Assembly (NCBI RefSeq): GCF_003584135.1
Contig: NZ_QXFI01000018.1
Span: 235,255-299,254 of the forward strand
DNA length: 64,000 bases
Direction of reading: 5' to 3'
From: Flagellimonas pelagia
GTDB taxonomy: Bacteria > Bacteroidota > Bacteroidia > Flavobacteriales > Flavobacteriaceae
Shown one piece after another: positions 53,475-63,967 of the stretch; position 1 is the first letter of the stretch; each line of letters opens with the position of its first letter. Under the pieces are notes generated by a model. It made no database searches and was not told the origin of the DNA. It saw nothing but the letters and a program-made list of their open reading frames with translations. Position numbers and translations under genes: made by a program.

Positions 53475-56400
53475 CTAAAAATTGGCAGTAAGACCCAACA
53501 TATAGGTTGTTGCCAGGGGATAACTACTATAATCGATCCTAACGTTACTTCTACCGAATGAATTAGCCTCAGGATCAAATCCCACATAATCAGTAATTGT
53601 AAACAGGTTCTGGCCGGTCACATAGACTTGAAGTGAGTTCAAAAAATCAATATTTTGAACTGGAACGTTGTACGATAGCCTGACATTTTTCAAACGCAGG
53701 TAAGATGCATCTTGAATGGTCAGGGTATTCACTTTTCCTGCACCATAGGCATTGGGGTTTACCCCTGATGGCCATTTAGCACCTGTATTTTGGGGCGTCC
53801 ATCGATCCAATATTTGGTGCGCAAGTCGGTTTCTTCTGAAGTTTGCAGGATAGAGAGACTCTATCAGGTTGATATTCAATAGGTCGACACCTGCCTGACC
53901 TTGAAAAAAGAAGTCCAACGTCAAATTCTTGTAGGAAATTGAATTTTGTATACCATAGGTAAAATCAGGATATGGGGTGCCTATAATGGTCTGGTCGGTA
54001 GGCGTAATGGCCCCATCTCCATTTCTATCTTCAAAAATTGGAAAGCCTGGCTGGGCTGTGGGCTGTGGTGAATTGGCTATATCGTCACCTTCCTGAAAAA
54101 TGCCGGTGACAACATATCCATAATAGGAGGCCAGGGGATCACCTTCTTGAATGATCGCCGTGTTGCCCACTGCTTGTACACTTCCCGTCACAATACTTTC
54201 AATTCGTCCCAAATCCACCACTTCATTCTTAATGGCGGAAAAATTCAATGAAGTATCCCATTTAAAATCATCGGTCACTATGTTGGTCGAGTTAAAAAGA
54301 AACTCAACCCCACTGTTCTTAACTTCGCCTACATTTGTCAATATTGATGAATAACCGGAAGCAAATGGCAATGGAAGGTCAAACAACAAATCCTTCGATT
54401 CTTTTGAAAAATAATCTAAACTACCACTGAATCTGCCCCCTGAAATACCGAAATCAAGACCGATGTTGAGTTGTTCGGTGGTTTCCCACTTAAGGTCTGG
54501 ATTTGGAATACGCTGGGGGGAGACACTGCCTGAAATGGTGCCACCAAACACTACGTTGGGTCCTGTTCCAAAGGTCAGTTGCGATGCATAGTTGCCAATT
54601 TCCTGGTTACCTGTCTGACCCCAACTCGCCCGTAGCTTGAACTGGCTGAAACTATCGGGAATAAATTCTTCTTGGTCAAGTTTATAGCCCAAGGCAAAGG
54701 ATGGAAAATAACCCCATTTGTTGTTCTCTCCAAACCTTGATGACCCATCCGCCCTTATTGAGGCGGTAAATAAAAATTTGTCAAAAAGGTTATAGTTCAC
54801 CCTGCCTAGATATGACAACAAGGTATTTTCTTCCTTGCCACTAGAGAGTACATCCGTATTGGTGTCGCCCAGTGCCAAATTGTTAGTTTTGATATCATCT
54901 GTCGGAAAACCGCTGATATTACCGGAAAAGAACCGCGAACTGAACTTTTGAAAGGTGATACCACCCAATACCGTAAGTGCATGGTCTTCGTTAAAAGCTT
55001 TGTCATAGGTCATCGTGTACTCGAACAGATAGTTGGAGCGTTCCAATACGTTGATGTTCGCGATACCGCCAGCGGCACCGCCACGAATGGTCTGGGTGGT
55101 ATTGTAAATGTCACGTCTCGATGTTTGTCTGTCGGTCCCGAAATTGAACTTGCCTGAAAGATCTTCAGTGAAATCGTAGTTCAAAAAAGCACTTCCGAAT
55201 GTTCTATTGGTCTCGCTCTCGCTAATGATGGCATTTATCAAGGTAACTGGATTGTTGACAGTCAGATTCGCCGACTGGCTAAAAGTACCATCGTCATTAA
55301 ATATGGTCTCCGTAGGATCATATAACAATGAAGAATAAATAGGCCCTGCTTGCTCATTGGTATTGACGCCATCGACATTGTTGTTGTCCTTGACCAAACT
55401 TGTGTTGAAGTTTAGGCCTATCTGGGTCTTGTTCCCAATTTTTGTCTCAAGGTTTATTCTTCCGGTATATCTTTTTATCCCCGTATTTTTTACAACACCT
55501 TCTTGATCAAAATAGTTGAATGAGGCATAATAGTTTGTGTTTTCGCTGCCCCCGCTCACAGCCAGGTTGTGATTGGTCAAAGGAGCCGAGCGAAAGACTT
55601 CATCTTGCCAATCGGTCCCCCTGCCGATTCTTGAAATATCCTCATTGTTGAAAACCACTGCGTTTCCTTGTGCAATTGACAAGTCGTTTATGGCATCTAT
55701 GTATTGTGAGGTGGAAAGCACATCGATTTTTTCAGCGACCGATTGGATACCTGCATATACATCATACGTGACATTTACCTTGCCTTTGCTTCCCTTCTTG
55801 GTAGTGATCAAAATTACCCCATTTGCCCCTCTTGAACCGTAAATTGCCGTTGCTGAGGCATCCTTTAAAATCTCTATCGATTCCACATCAGCTGGATTCA
55901 GGGAATTCAAGGGATTCCTAGGGCTCAGGTTTTGACCTACTTCGGCCACCCCGCCAGAACCAAGGTTGGGGCTGTTGTCAATCGGGAACCCATCTATTAC
56001 ATACAAAGGCTCGTTACTGGCATTCAAAGAGTTGGAGCCCCTGATCCTAATTGCCAACCCACCTCCAGGGGCTGAACTGGCTTGGTTTATCTGTACCCCA
56101 GCAGCCCTACCTAGCATCATTTGGTCCACGGATACGTTCGCCCCCGGGTTCATGTCGTCTTGACCCAATGACGCCACGGACCCAGTTAAGTCACTTTTCT
56201 TCTGCGTTCCATAGCCGACAACCACGATTTCATCAAGGACGGCAGTACTTTCCTGCAAAACAATGTTCAAAACCGATTGTCCGTTGACAGGGATTTCTTT
56301 CGTAGTGAACCCGATATAGGATACGGTCAATATGACATCACCGTCAGTTACCTTGATCGAAAAATTTCCATCAAAATCGGTTTGGGTGCCGTTCGTGGTT

Positions 56401-56882
56401 CCCTTTTCGATGATATTTGCTCCTGCCAAAGGAACTCCTGAATCATCCAAAACCGTTCCGCTGACCGTAAAATCTTGAAAAAAAACGGCGTCGGTGTTTG
56501 GTATATGATAGGTTTGATCTTTAAAGACTGTTACTTGTCTGCCAATAATATTGTAACCTAGACCGTACGATTCTAATAAAGAGTCAAGAACGTTAGGTAA
56601 GGTTATATTGTTTTTCTTGAGAGTAATTGAATTATCATTGGGCAAAATACCATCTTTGTAAAAAAAGATGTACTCGCTTTCATCCTGTAACTGGTTGAAT
56701 AGTGTCTCTAAACTTACATTTTTAAGGTCAAGATTAAACTTGGTCTGTGAGTAAGAGTGGTTTGCATAGAGAGCGGTTAACCCCAATAATATGTAACAAA
56801 GAAAGGACCTCATTATTTTTATTGAAATGGATTGACCATTTAATTTGCCTAGAACATGGGCAATACTTAAGTAATTATTCAT
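53475..56882 (-). CDS. susC: SusC/RagA-family TonB-dependent receptor with STN domain
   Basis: 1135 residues from MNNYLSIAHVLGKLNG at 56882. A signal/anchor (CYILLGLTALYANHSYSQ) is followed by an STN domain (FNLDLKNVSLETLFNQLQDE), then the carboxypeptidase-D-like domain (SGTVLDDSGVPLAGANIIEK), EIVVVGYGTQKKSDLTGSVA, the plug with AIYGSRGANGVILITTKKG, and the barrel. The STN domain is the element that signals to FecR-type anti-sigma factors, and FecR and ECF sigma genes lie directly upstream. It is therefore a transducing receptor that induces its own locus when substrate binds. Confidence 0.94.
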   Translation of the reverse strand: MNNYLSIAHVLGKLNGQSISIKIMRSFLCYILLGLTALYANHSYSQTKFNLDLKNVSLETLFNQLQDESEYIFFYKDGILPNDNSITLKKNNITLPNVLDSLLESYGLGYNIIGRQVTVFKDQTYHIPNTDAVFFQDFTVSGTVLDDSGVPLAGANIIEKGTTNGTQTDFDGNFSIKVTDGDVILTVSYIGFTTKEIPVNGQSVLNIVLQESTAVLDEIVVVGYGTQKKSDLTGSVASLGQDDMNPGANVSVDQMMLGRAAGVQINQASSAPGGGLAIRIRGSNSLNASNEPLYVIDGFPIDNSPNLGSGGVAEVGQNLSPRNPLNSLNPADVESIEILKDASATAIYGSRGANGVILITTKKGSKGKVNVTYDVYAGIQSVAEKIDVLSTSQYIDAINDLSIAQGNAVVFNNEDISRIGRGTDWQDEVFRSAPLTNHNLAVSGGSENTNYYASFNYFDQEGVVKNTGIKRYTGRINLETKIGNKTQIGLNFNTSLVKDNNNVDGVNTNEQAGPIYSSLLYDPTETIFNDDGTFSQSANLTVNNPVTLINAIISESETNRTFGSAFLNYDFTEDLSGKFNFGTDRQTSRRDIYNTTQTIRGGAAGGIANINVLERSNYLFEYTMTYDKAFNEDHALTVLGGITFQKFSSRFFSGNISGFPTDDIKTNNLALGDTNTDVLSSGKEENTLLSYLGRVNYNLFDKFLFTASIRADGSSRFGENNKWGYFPSFALGYKLDQEEFIPDSFSQFKLRASWGQTGNQEIGNYASQLTFGTGPNVVFGGTISGSVSPQRIPNPDLKWETTEQLNIGLDFGISGGRFSGSLDYFSKESKDLLFDLPLPFASGYSSILTNVGEVKNSGVEFLFNSTNIVTDDFKWDTSLNFSAIKNEVVDLGRIESIVTGSVQAVGNTAIIQEGDPLASYYGYVVTGIFQEGDDIANSPQPTAQPGFPIFEDRNGDGAITPTDQTIIGTPYPDFTYGIQNSISYKNLTLDFFFQGQAGVDLLNINLIESLYPANFRRNRLAHQILDRWTPQNTGAKWPSGVNPNAYGAGKVNTLTIQDASYLRLKNVRLSYNVPVQNIDFLNSLQVYVTGQNLFTITDYVGFDPEANSFGRSNVRIDYSSYPLATTYMLGLTANF

Positions 56883-56974
56883 AATTTTAGAGTTCAGTTT
56901 AGTTATTACTTCGGTAATACATTTTACCGGCAGATGCGCCAACATCTGTCGGTTTTCATTTCATTCTGTATATT

Positions 56975-58051
56975 TTATTTCATAGGCACTGTATCTTTTA
57001 AATTTAACTTGGTGGAGGCCAGTATGATTTTGTCGGTTTGATATTCCGCAAAAAAGTTAGATGCTTCTCCTATAGTTTGTATGACTTGCCCCAGATTTTC
57101 CTTTAAGTCAAGTTTTCCAGAAAATGTTTCTGTTTTTAAATGATTTTCCTTTATGAAAATTTCCACACCATAATATCTCGACAATTTTGTGGTGATATAT
57201 TCCAAATCACGGTTTTTCAGATTTAGGAAGCCTTCTCTCCACCCAAAATATTCATCAATGTTCACATCGTGCATTTCTATTTCTTTGGTTTTGGTATTAT
57301 AGCCAGCCATTGTGCCCGGGGCCATCTTAAAAGACTTTTCGTCATCATGGTCATAGGTCACCAAAACACTGCCGCTCTTAAGAACTGTACTAGCCATTTC
57401 ATCATCGGGATAAGTGCTGACATTGAAAACGGTTCCCAATACATTGATCTCCTGATTGGTCGAGATCACCCGAAAGGGTTTTGATGGGTTATGTGCAACT
57501 TCGAATATGGCCTCACCTTCGAGAAAGACCTCCCGCTCCTTATCCCTGAAAAACGCAGGGTAGATAAGCCTAGACCCTGAATTTATCCATATTTTCGTTC
57601 CATCAGAAAGGGTCACGTCGGTACGTTTTCCAAAGGGCACCAGTATCGTGTTGAATACAGGTTTTTTTTCATCTTCTATAGTTTGTCTATATTTTTCACC
57701 TGTTCCCACGTGCAGATCTTTTCCCGTTGACGAGTACCTTAATGTGTTGTTCTTTTCATTTAGTTGAATTTTTTCTCTCTCTCCGAGCACCACGATTACT
57801 TGGCTGCTACTGCCAAAGTCAACAATTGATTTATTTTCATCAATATAATCCTGCAATGACTGTTCGCTAGATTTGTCAAAAACGGTAAAAACAGCAAACA
57901 ACAGCGCTATCGATGCCGCCGCACCGTACAACAACGTTGCCCTTCGTTGCCTTTTTGCATTTTTTCTTAGAAGTTTGGCCGATCTTATAATACGGCTCTT
58001 AAGCTTTGTCCGCTCTAAGTCGGAAAGTGGTTCGTTCTCGCTAAAGTTCAT
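56975..58051 (-). CDS. FecR-family anti-sigma factor
   Basis: 358 residues. Cytoplasmic N-terminal region, one membrane helix (YGAAASIALLFAVFTVF, about 45-62), then a periplasmic FecR domain (TDVTLSDGTKIWINSGSRLI; GEAIFEVAHNPSKPFRVIST) and a C-terminal DUF4974-type domain (YFGWREGFLNLKNRDLEYI). It holds the adjacent ECF sigma factor until the STN domain of SusC signals. Ninety bases after the sigma gene. Confidence 0.93.
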   Translation of the reverse strand: MNFSENEPLSDLERTKLKSRIIRSAKLLRKNAKRQRRATLLYGAAASIALLFAVFTVFDKSSEQSLQDYIDENKSIVDFGSSSQVIVVLGEREKIQLNEKNNTLRYSSTGKDLHVGTGEKYRQTIEDEKKPVFNTILVPFGKRTDVTLSDGTKIWINSGSRLIYPAFFRDKEREVFLEGEAIFEVAHNPSKPFRVISTNQEINVLGTVFNVSTYPDDEMASTVLKSGSVLVTYDHDDEKSFKMAPGTMAGYNTKTKEIEMHDVNIDEYFGWREGFLNLKNRDLEYITTKLSRYYGVEIFIKENHLKTETFSGKLDLKENLGQVIQTIGEASNFFAEYQTDKIILASTKLNLKDTVPMK

Positions 58052-58141
58052 ACTTTATTTGTAATTATGGGGTAAATGGAACTTACCGTCCATATATAAG
58101 AGGGCAGTTTTTGATATTTATAGACAAAAAAAAACGCTTTT

Positions 58142-58741
58142 TTAAAAGAACAATGTTAAGGCCGTGTCGCGGATCGTTTTTAACGTTCTGTAAACCAGCG
58201 TTCTGGCAGAAGCAACAGAAAGTCCCAAATCTCCGGCGATCTGTTGATATGTCTTTTCTTGGGCGAAACGAAGTCGAAGTATCTTTCGTTGATGATCCGT
58301 TAAATTAACCATTATTTTTTTTAGCCTCTTTGACAGTTCATTTTCTTTTTCATCTTCGATCATTTCTTCCTCATGTGAAATAACCGTCAGGCCTGCAGTA
58401 GAGTAACTATTGTTAAAGGTTTCCAATTCGCTCTCCAAACTCTTGATCTTATGGTCGCTTTGCTTAATGAGTTTTCTTTTAAGGGACATTATCAAATAGG
58501 CCTCTATGTTTTTGACATCCGATAATTTCTTGTGGTATCTATAAAGGTCTAGAAAAAGATTGTGGATTTCATCTTGAACTTTAGCTCTATCTCCACTGAT
58601 TTTGTACCCATAGGCAAAAAGTTTGTCAACGTAAAGGTCATATAGAGACCCCAAAGATGCCAAACAGCCTTTCTTCAGATCTTTCCAGAGCAGTTTCTCT
58701 ATAGAGTCTAGTACTTGGTCTATTTTTTTTTCTCTTCCCAT
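58142..58741 (-). CDS. ECF-type RNA polymerase sigma-70 factor
   Basis: 199 residues from MGREKKIDQVLDSIEKL at 58741; the open frame extends 44 codons further upstream but that part is not sigma-like. Region 2 is CLASLGSLYDLYVDKLFAYG with DEIHNLFLDLY; region 4 is LSKRLKKIMVNLTDHQRKIL and QQIAGDLGLSVASARTLVYR. It directs transcription of the susC-susD-sulfatase-esterase operon under control of FecR. Divergent from the second sulfatase gene, which it may also control. Confidence 0.9.
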   Translation of the reverse strand: MGREKKIDQVLDSIEKLLWKDLKKGCLASLGSLYDLYVDKLFAYGYKISGDRAKVQDEIHNLFLDLYRYHKKLSDVKNIEAYLIMSLKRKLIKQSDHKIKSLESELETFNNSYSTAGLTVISHEEEMIEDEKENELSKRLKKIMVNLTDHQRKILRLRFAQEKTYQQIAGDLGLSVASARTLVYRTLKTIRDTALTLFF

Positions 58742-59034
58742 TGATACCGTAATCCAAATGGTATGGCAAATTTGCCGATTGACAAAATCATAATTAGTAA
58801 ATGGAATATTATCATGTCCCATTATTGAAATTATCGCAACTAATGTATAAAAAAAATAAAGAATTGATAACAATGATAAATTTTTTTACAAATTAACTTT
58901 TTAATGATATGAGAAGTTGGGTGCCCAGCTCAAAAGGGCTAAGAGTGTCAAGAAAACAAAAAATGATGTCTATAAAAAAAGGGTTTTCATCTCTTACTAA
59001 AAATGGGCGACCAACAAGTTAAAACTCTGCAGAC

Positions 59035-60771
59035 ATGAAAAGTCATCTTAAAAAAATAGGTCAAGGAACGACTAGGTTGTTGCTTATGGTTGCCATCTTA
59101 TTGGTTTTTCTTATGTGTAAGGTGATGTTTTCTCAGCAAAGCCCGAATATAGTTTGGATAGTATGCGAGGATATTTCCCCTTTTTTGGAAGTATATGGCG
59201 ATTCAATTGCGAAAACCCCTAACATAAATGCTCTGGCTCAAGATGCGGTTGTTTTTACAAAAGCATATACCACGTCCGGGGTATGCGCACCTAGTAGATC
59301 ATCCATTATTACCGGCATGCATGCAATTTCTATAGGCACACAACACATGCGCACCCTTTCTAACTCAACAATTTTTATGCCGGAAGGCCTGCCAAGCTAT
59401 TCAGCCGTTTTGCCGGACAATGTAAAGGCTTTTCCTGAATATCTAAGGGCACGGGGCTATTATACGACAAACAACTATAAAGAAGATTATCAGTTTGAAG
59501 TGCCGGTTACAGTTTGGGATGACAGTAGCCCAGCGGCTTCTTATGAATATAGGCCTAAAAACGTTCCGTTCTTCAGTGTGTTCAACTTGGCTGTCACACA
59601 CGAATCAAAGTTGATGGCGTCGCCAGACAGCATTTTTTTCGACCCCAATGACATGAAGTTGCCTCCATATTACGTCGATACCGAAACTGTGCGCAAAGAT
59701 ATGGCAGTTCTCTATACCCGTATCGAACAAATGGATCAGGCTGTGGGCGAGATTGTTGACAAGTTAAAAAAAGATCAAGTCTATGATGACTCTTATGTGA
59801 TATTTTTTAGCGATCATGGTGGATGCATGCCTTGGACCAAGCGGGAAATTCTTGAAAGGGGGACGCATATACCTTTAATCATTAAATTTCCCAAAAACCG
59901 TTTTTCCGGCACCAAAGACGATAGGTTGATCAGTGCAGTGGACTTGGCACCAACAATGCTTTCCATAGCGGGTATCAAGCCTCCCGACCATCTTCAGGGA
60001 ACCGCTTTTCTGGGGGCATACAAATCTTCGGAAGGAAGAAAGTATGTCTTTGCGGCGAGAGACCGTATGGCAAATAAATATGATAGGGTACGGTCTGTGA
60101 GCGACGGTGACTTCAGGTATGTGTACAACTTTATGCCAGAACTCCCCAAATACCAAGACCTGCAATACAGAAAGGGCATACCCACGATGAAAGAAATATT
60201 GGAACTCTATAAAGAGGGAAATTTAGATAACCCCTATCTGTTGGACTGGTTTGCCGGAAATAAACCTTCCGAAGAACTCTATCACACGAAAATGGATCCC
60301 AATGAGTTGTTAAATATTGCGGAAGAGCCCCAATATGCGGCAAAAAAGAAAGAACTTAAAGAAACTCTTTTTGATTGGATAACAAAAGTGGGCGACCTAT
60401 CCTCGGTCGGCGAAAAAGAGATGGTATTCAACAATTGGTGGAAAAACACAAAGGAACCTCCTAAAACATCTCCCCCGAAAATAATAGGTAACAAAAATGG
60501 GGTTACTATAGAATGTGCTACTAAAGGAGCTTCGATCGGTTATCGCATAGTTGACCAAGGTGACCTCCTTGACGCGAAATCAAGGCGTAGGGCCAAAAGT
60601 TGGGATTTTGGTTTTACAATCGACCAAGAAAAGACCATTGAACTTGTTGATGTGCACAAGCCATGGAAGATCTACCTAGGAGAAACCATTAATTTGGAAA
60701 AGGGACAGACACTTATCATCAATGCCCATAGAATCGGGTATTTGCCCAATGAAGTGACCTATACATATTAG
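59035..60771 (+). CDS. Sulfatase, family S1 (heparan-N-sulfatase-like)
   Basis: 578 residues. Signal/anchor (LLLMVAILLVFLMCK). Metal-binding IVWIVCEDISPFLEVYGD, formylglycine motif SGVCAPSRSSIITGM (Cys-x-Pro-Ser-Arg), and VIFFSDHGGCMPW with the second metal site. Longer than the first sulfatase, with a C-terminal extension ending in beta strands. Likely a second sulfate-ester or N-sulfate activity on the same glycan; the two sulfatases are not duplicates of each other. Confidence 0.92.
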   Translation: MKSHLKKIGQGTTRLLLMVAILLVFLMCKVMFSQQSPNIVWIVCEDISPFLEVYGDSIAKTPNINALAQDAVVFTKAYTTSGVCAPSRSSIITGMHAISIGTQHMRTLSNSTIFMPEGLPSYSAVLPDNVKAFPEYLRARGYYTTNNYKEDYQFEVPVTVWDDSSPAASYEYRPKNVPFFSVFNLAVTHESKLMASPDSIFFDPNDMKLPPYYVDTETVRKDMAVLYTRIEQMDQAVGEIVDKLKKDQVYDDSYVIFFSDHGGCMPWTKREILERGTHIPLIIKFPKNRFSGTKDDRLISAVDLAPTMLSIAGIKPPDHLQGTAFLGAYKSSEGRKYVFAARDRMANKYDRVRSVSDGDFRYVYNFMPELPKYQDLQYRKGIPTMKEILELYKEGNLDNPYLLDWFAGNKPSEELYHTKMDPNELLNIAEEPQYAAKKKELKETLFDWITKVGDLSSVGEKEMVFNNWWKNTKEPPKTSPPKIIGNKNGVTIECATKGASIGYRIVDQGDLLDAKSRRRAKSWDFGFTIDQEKTIELVDVHKPWKIYLGETINLEKGQTLIINAHRIGYLPNEVTYTY

Positions 60772-60805
60772 AATTTTAACAAAAATTATATAAATCAATT
60801 TAACT

Positions 60806-61693
60806 ATGAAGAAAATCAATCGCTTATTTTTTGGAACGGCATTTTTGTCATTGCTATTGTTCGCCTCCTGCTCGGACACATCTTTTGAGGAAGAAAACCT
60901 GAATGCTTCCAAAAACCTAACCGAGTCGGATAAAGTATCGCTGTTCGGCAACATGTCCGAAGACATTCAATTTGATGGTTACTACGTAGGGGCGGACACC
61001 TTACTTTTTGATTATCGGACCACCAGTATTCTGGATGTGCCCCCAGTATACCCAGAAACAATCACAAACGACGAACCCATATGGTTTATCAACGGTGCCG
61101 GCAACGATGTGACAAGACAGTTCAAAAGCATGCTTGAAATTGCAGAATTTACAGGTCGCCCCGTTGTTGGCATACACAATGGCACCAAAGGAGGAAAACT
61201 GGATGCTCTTGAAATCATCTTGCCCACCAACGAGGTCGTGGAGGCCGCTATTGAAAAGAGTGTGCTCGAAATCATTGATACAGAGACCAGGGTACTTTTG
61301 TTGGGACACAGTCAGGGGGCCTTTCACTTGGCCAGATCACTACGTTCGCTGGAAAACCAGCTTTCGAACAGCCAATTGGGCCAACTCATGGTAGAAACAT
61401 CGGGTGGTGCAGGTATGTGGTTCCCCCGAGGCCCCCAATATGTCCATTATGCCAACGAAGGTGACCCAGCCCCAAAGTTGCACGGAGTGCTCACCCCGGG
61501 CGCATTACCTGGAAATAGAAGCGTTATCTTGATTTTTGATGACGAATGGTATGATATCCCACCTGAGATTGACACCCCTTTTACACGAGTACATGCCCAA
61601 ATCGTTTATTTGCGGAATCGACTGACTTTTGCCGAGGCTCGGACCTATGCCCCTTTGTTCGGCAGCAAAAAGATCAACTTGGATAATCTATAA
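60806..61693 (+). CDS. Lipoprotein with alpha/beta-hydrolase (GHSQG) motif
   Basis: 295 residues. Lipidated Cys22 (LLLFASCSD). After a linker, a strand-turn EPIWFINGAGNDV, then VLLLGHSQGAFHLARSLRSL, with Ser as candidate nucleophile, then ETSGGAGMWFPRG. FTRVHAQIVYL may hold the His. Resembles lipase-like hydrolases acting at the membrane; family not recognised and substrate unknown. It is between the second sulfatase (34 bases) and a CE1-like esterase (10 bases), same strand. Confidence 0.65.
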   Translation: MKKINRLFFGTAFLSLLLFASCSDTSFEEENLNASKNLTESDKVSLFGNMSEDIQFDGYYVGADTLLFDYRTTSILDVPPVYPETITNDEPIWFINGAGNDVTRQFKSMLEIAEFTGRPVVGIHNGTKGGKLDALEIILPTNEVVEAAIEKSVLEIIDTETRVLLLGHSQGAFHLARSLRSLENQLSNSQLGQLMVETSGGAGMWFPRGPQYVHYANEGDPAPKLHGVLTPGALPGNRSVILIFDDEWYDIPPEIDTPFTRVHAQIVYLRNRLTFAEARTYAPLFGSKKINLDNL

Positions 61694-61703
61694 ATAACAA
61701 AAA

Positions 61704-62585
61704 ATGAAAAAATCAAGAAGTTCTATTACTTCAATTGCCATAACTCTACTAAGCACGATGTTTTGTTTTGGCCAGGGAAAAGTTTTGGAAGGACAGTCGG
61801 TAAAAAGCGCCATTTTGGGCAAAGAGGTTGATTATACCGTTTATTTGCCAACCGGTTATGATGACTCTACAAGAAGCTACCCTGTAATCTATCTTTTGCA
61901 CGGTTATGGGGGTGATGAAAATGTTTGGGTACAATATGGGCTTATAGACCATTTCATGGATTCTGCCATTGAGAAGGCACAAATCCCTCCTTCAATTGTA
62001 ATAATGCCTGATGGAGGGCAGTATTTTTACATCAATGATTTCCAAGGCAATTCAAGGTTTGAAGATATGTTCTTTCAAGAATTTATACCAATGGTCGAAA
62101 AAACCTATAGGATTAAAAAGACAAAGGAACACCGGGCCGTTGTAGGCAATTCAATGGGTGGCTATGGCGCCTTTTTGTATGGGGTGAAACACCATGATAT
62201 GTTCGGTACCTGTGTGCCACTCAGTGCGGCAATTATTTCAATGGATGATCCAATGACCAAAAACCCCATGTGGAAAGGACTGGCTAAAAACCTTTATGGG
62301 ATGGATGTAGATTCTGAAAACCCGGATACTAGCCATTGGGATGCCAACAACCCCATGAAATTGATTAATACAATAGCAAAGGATAACCTGAAATTAAGAC
62401 TTTACTTTAACATCGGCGATGATGATTTTCTATATACAGGTAATGCCGCGGCCCATGTCTCATTACGAAACATGAAAATAGACCATGAGTTCCGCATCAT
62501 TGATGGTGGGCATGATTGGACATTTTGGCGGTCCTCTATCCCCGATTTTCTAAAATATATAGGGCTGGGCTTTATGAGACAGTGA
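61704..62585 (+). CDS. CE1-like esterase (esterase-D family)
   Basis: 293 residues, exported (signal ends MFCFGQ). VDYTVYLPTGYDDSTRSYPV and YLLHGYGGDENVWVQYG form the front of the fold; the nucleophile Ser is in AVVGNSMGGYGAF; the Asp/His are likely in FNIGDDDFLY and IIDGGHDW. Such enzymes remove acetyl, feruloyl or similar groups from polysaccharides. Second esterase in the locus, not closely similar to the one at 49216. Confidence 0.88.
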   Translation: MKKSRSSITSIAITLLSTMFCFGQGKVLEGQSVKSAILGKEVDYTVYLPTGYDDSTRSYPVIYLLHGYGGDENVWVQYGLIDHFMDSAIEKAQIPPSIVIMPDGGQYFYINDFQGNSRFEDMFFQEFIPMVEKTYRIKKTKEHRAVVGNSMGGYGAFLYGVKHHDMFGTCVPLSAAIISMDDPMTKNPMWKGLAKNLYGMDVDSENPDTSHWDANNPMKLINTIAKDNLKLRLYFNIGDDDFLYTGNAAAHVSLRNMKIDHEFRIIDGGHDWTFWRSSIPDFLKYIGLGFMRQ

Positions 62586-62776
62586 ACTTAAAACAGGGAG
62601 AGAGCCAAGCCCCATGCGGGCAGGCACTATGCGTAATCTTCATTTCCCGTTATATTGGAAAAACAACGCGCCTTGCCCTAGGGGTTTGGTCTCTATTCCC
62701 TTTCGCTTTGGACTTACTACATTTGACTGGACATTGAGAAAAGAGCATGTTGACTGTTTGAATTAACTTTGAAAAC

Positions 62777-63067
62777 ATGTCAAAACAAAAAAGAGAGTAC
62801 ACAATGGAGTTCAAGCAAAAGGCTGTCGAACTGAGCCATGCAAGGGGCAATGCAGCAGAGGTATGTAGGGAACTTGGGCTGAACCCCTCGGTATTGGGAC
62901 GCTGGCGCAGGGAGGCCAAAAAAAATGGGGAGAACAGTTTTTTCCCGGAAAGGGGAACCCCAAGCTTACTGATGAACAAAGGGAGATAAACCTAGCTCAA
63001 GAAAAAACTGAGGAGCGTGGAGATCGAGCGCGATATCCTAAAAAAGGCAATAGCCATCTTCTCCTAG
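62777..63067 (+). pseudogene. IS3 OrfA, frameshifted
   Basis: Starts MSKQKREYTMEFKQKAVELS with HTH residues (NAAEVCRELGLNPSVLGRWR). Frame changes after FFPE, where PGKGNPKLTDEQREIN is expected, and a second disturbance near 62990; VEIERDILKKAIAIFS in the original frame ends at the TAG at 63067. Confidence 0.75.
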
Positions 63068-63082
63068 GGCGACAGGAAAAAT

Positions 63083-63967
63083 ATAGGTTCATAAAACACC
63101 ACAGGTTCAAATTTCCTGTCGGGAAGATGTGCAAAATGTTCAAGATAAGCAAAAGTGGGTATTACAATTGGTTGAACCGGGCCTTCCAGAAGATGGTTGG
63201 AGAACGAGGCCCTGACGGTGGCCATACATGGTATTTTCAAGGACAGCTTTGGGAGTTACGGGGCACCAAGGATCCAGGATGAGCTCTTGAAAAGGGGATA
63301 TGGGGCCTCAAGACCGAGGGAGGCCAGGATAGTGAGGGCCAACAGGCTTTTCGCCAAAAGAAAGAGAAAGTTCAGGGTCACCACGGACAGCAGACACGAT
63401 TATCCGATAGCGCCCAATATATTGGACCGTGACTTTACGGTACACAGGAAAAACCAGGTATGGGTATCCGACATGACCCGCATAAGGACCGGTGAGGGAT
63501 GGATGTACCTGACGGTGATCATGGACCCGTTCCAACGAAAGGTCGTTGGAAGGTCGATGGGCAAGACCTTGGGGACTGCCGACACCATAATTCCCGCTTG
63601 GAAGATGGCGATAAGGTCGAACAATACCACGGACAGGCTTATTTTCCATTCCGATAGGAACTCACAATATGCCAGTTACGAGTTTGCCGATATCCTTAAA
63701 GAGCATAATGGTCCAGTGGTACAATCAATGAGCCGAAAAGGGAACTGCTGGGACAAGGCAGTGGCGGAATCCTTCTTCAAGAGCTTGAAGGTCGAATGGG
63801 TGTACCATCAAAACTATAGCTTCAGGTCCGAAGCGGAACTATCGATATTCGAGTGGATAGAGACCTGGTACAATAGAAGCAGGACACACTCGACATTGGA
63901 CTATAAAACAATAGAGGAATTTGAAAACGAAATGTATAACCAAAAATCAGAGGCATCAGAGGCATGA
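63083..63967 (+). pseudogene. IS3 OrfB (DDE transposase), frameshifted near the start
   Basis: KYRFIKHHRFKFPVGKMCKM begins in one frame and changes frame near 63180 to LENEALTVAIHGIFKDSFGS. The remaining 256 residues include the rve core with Asp in VWVSDMTRIRTG, Asp in IFHSDRNSQY and Glu in KAVAESFFKSLK. Not functional as one protein without a shift. Confidence 0.78.
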
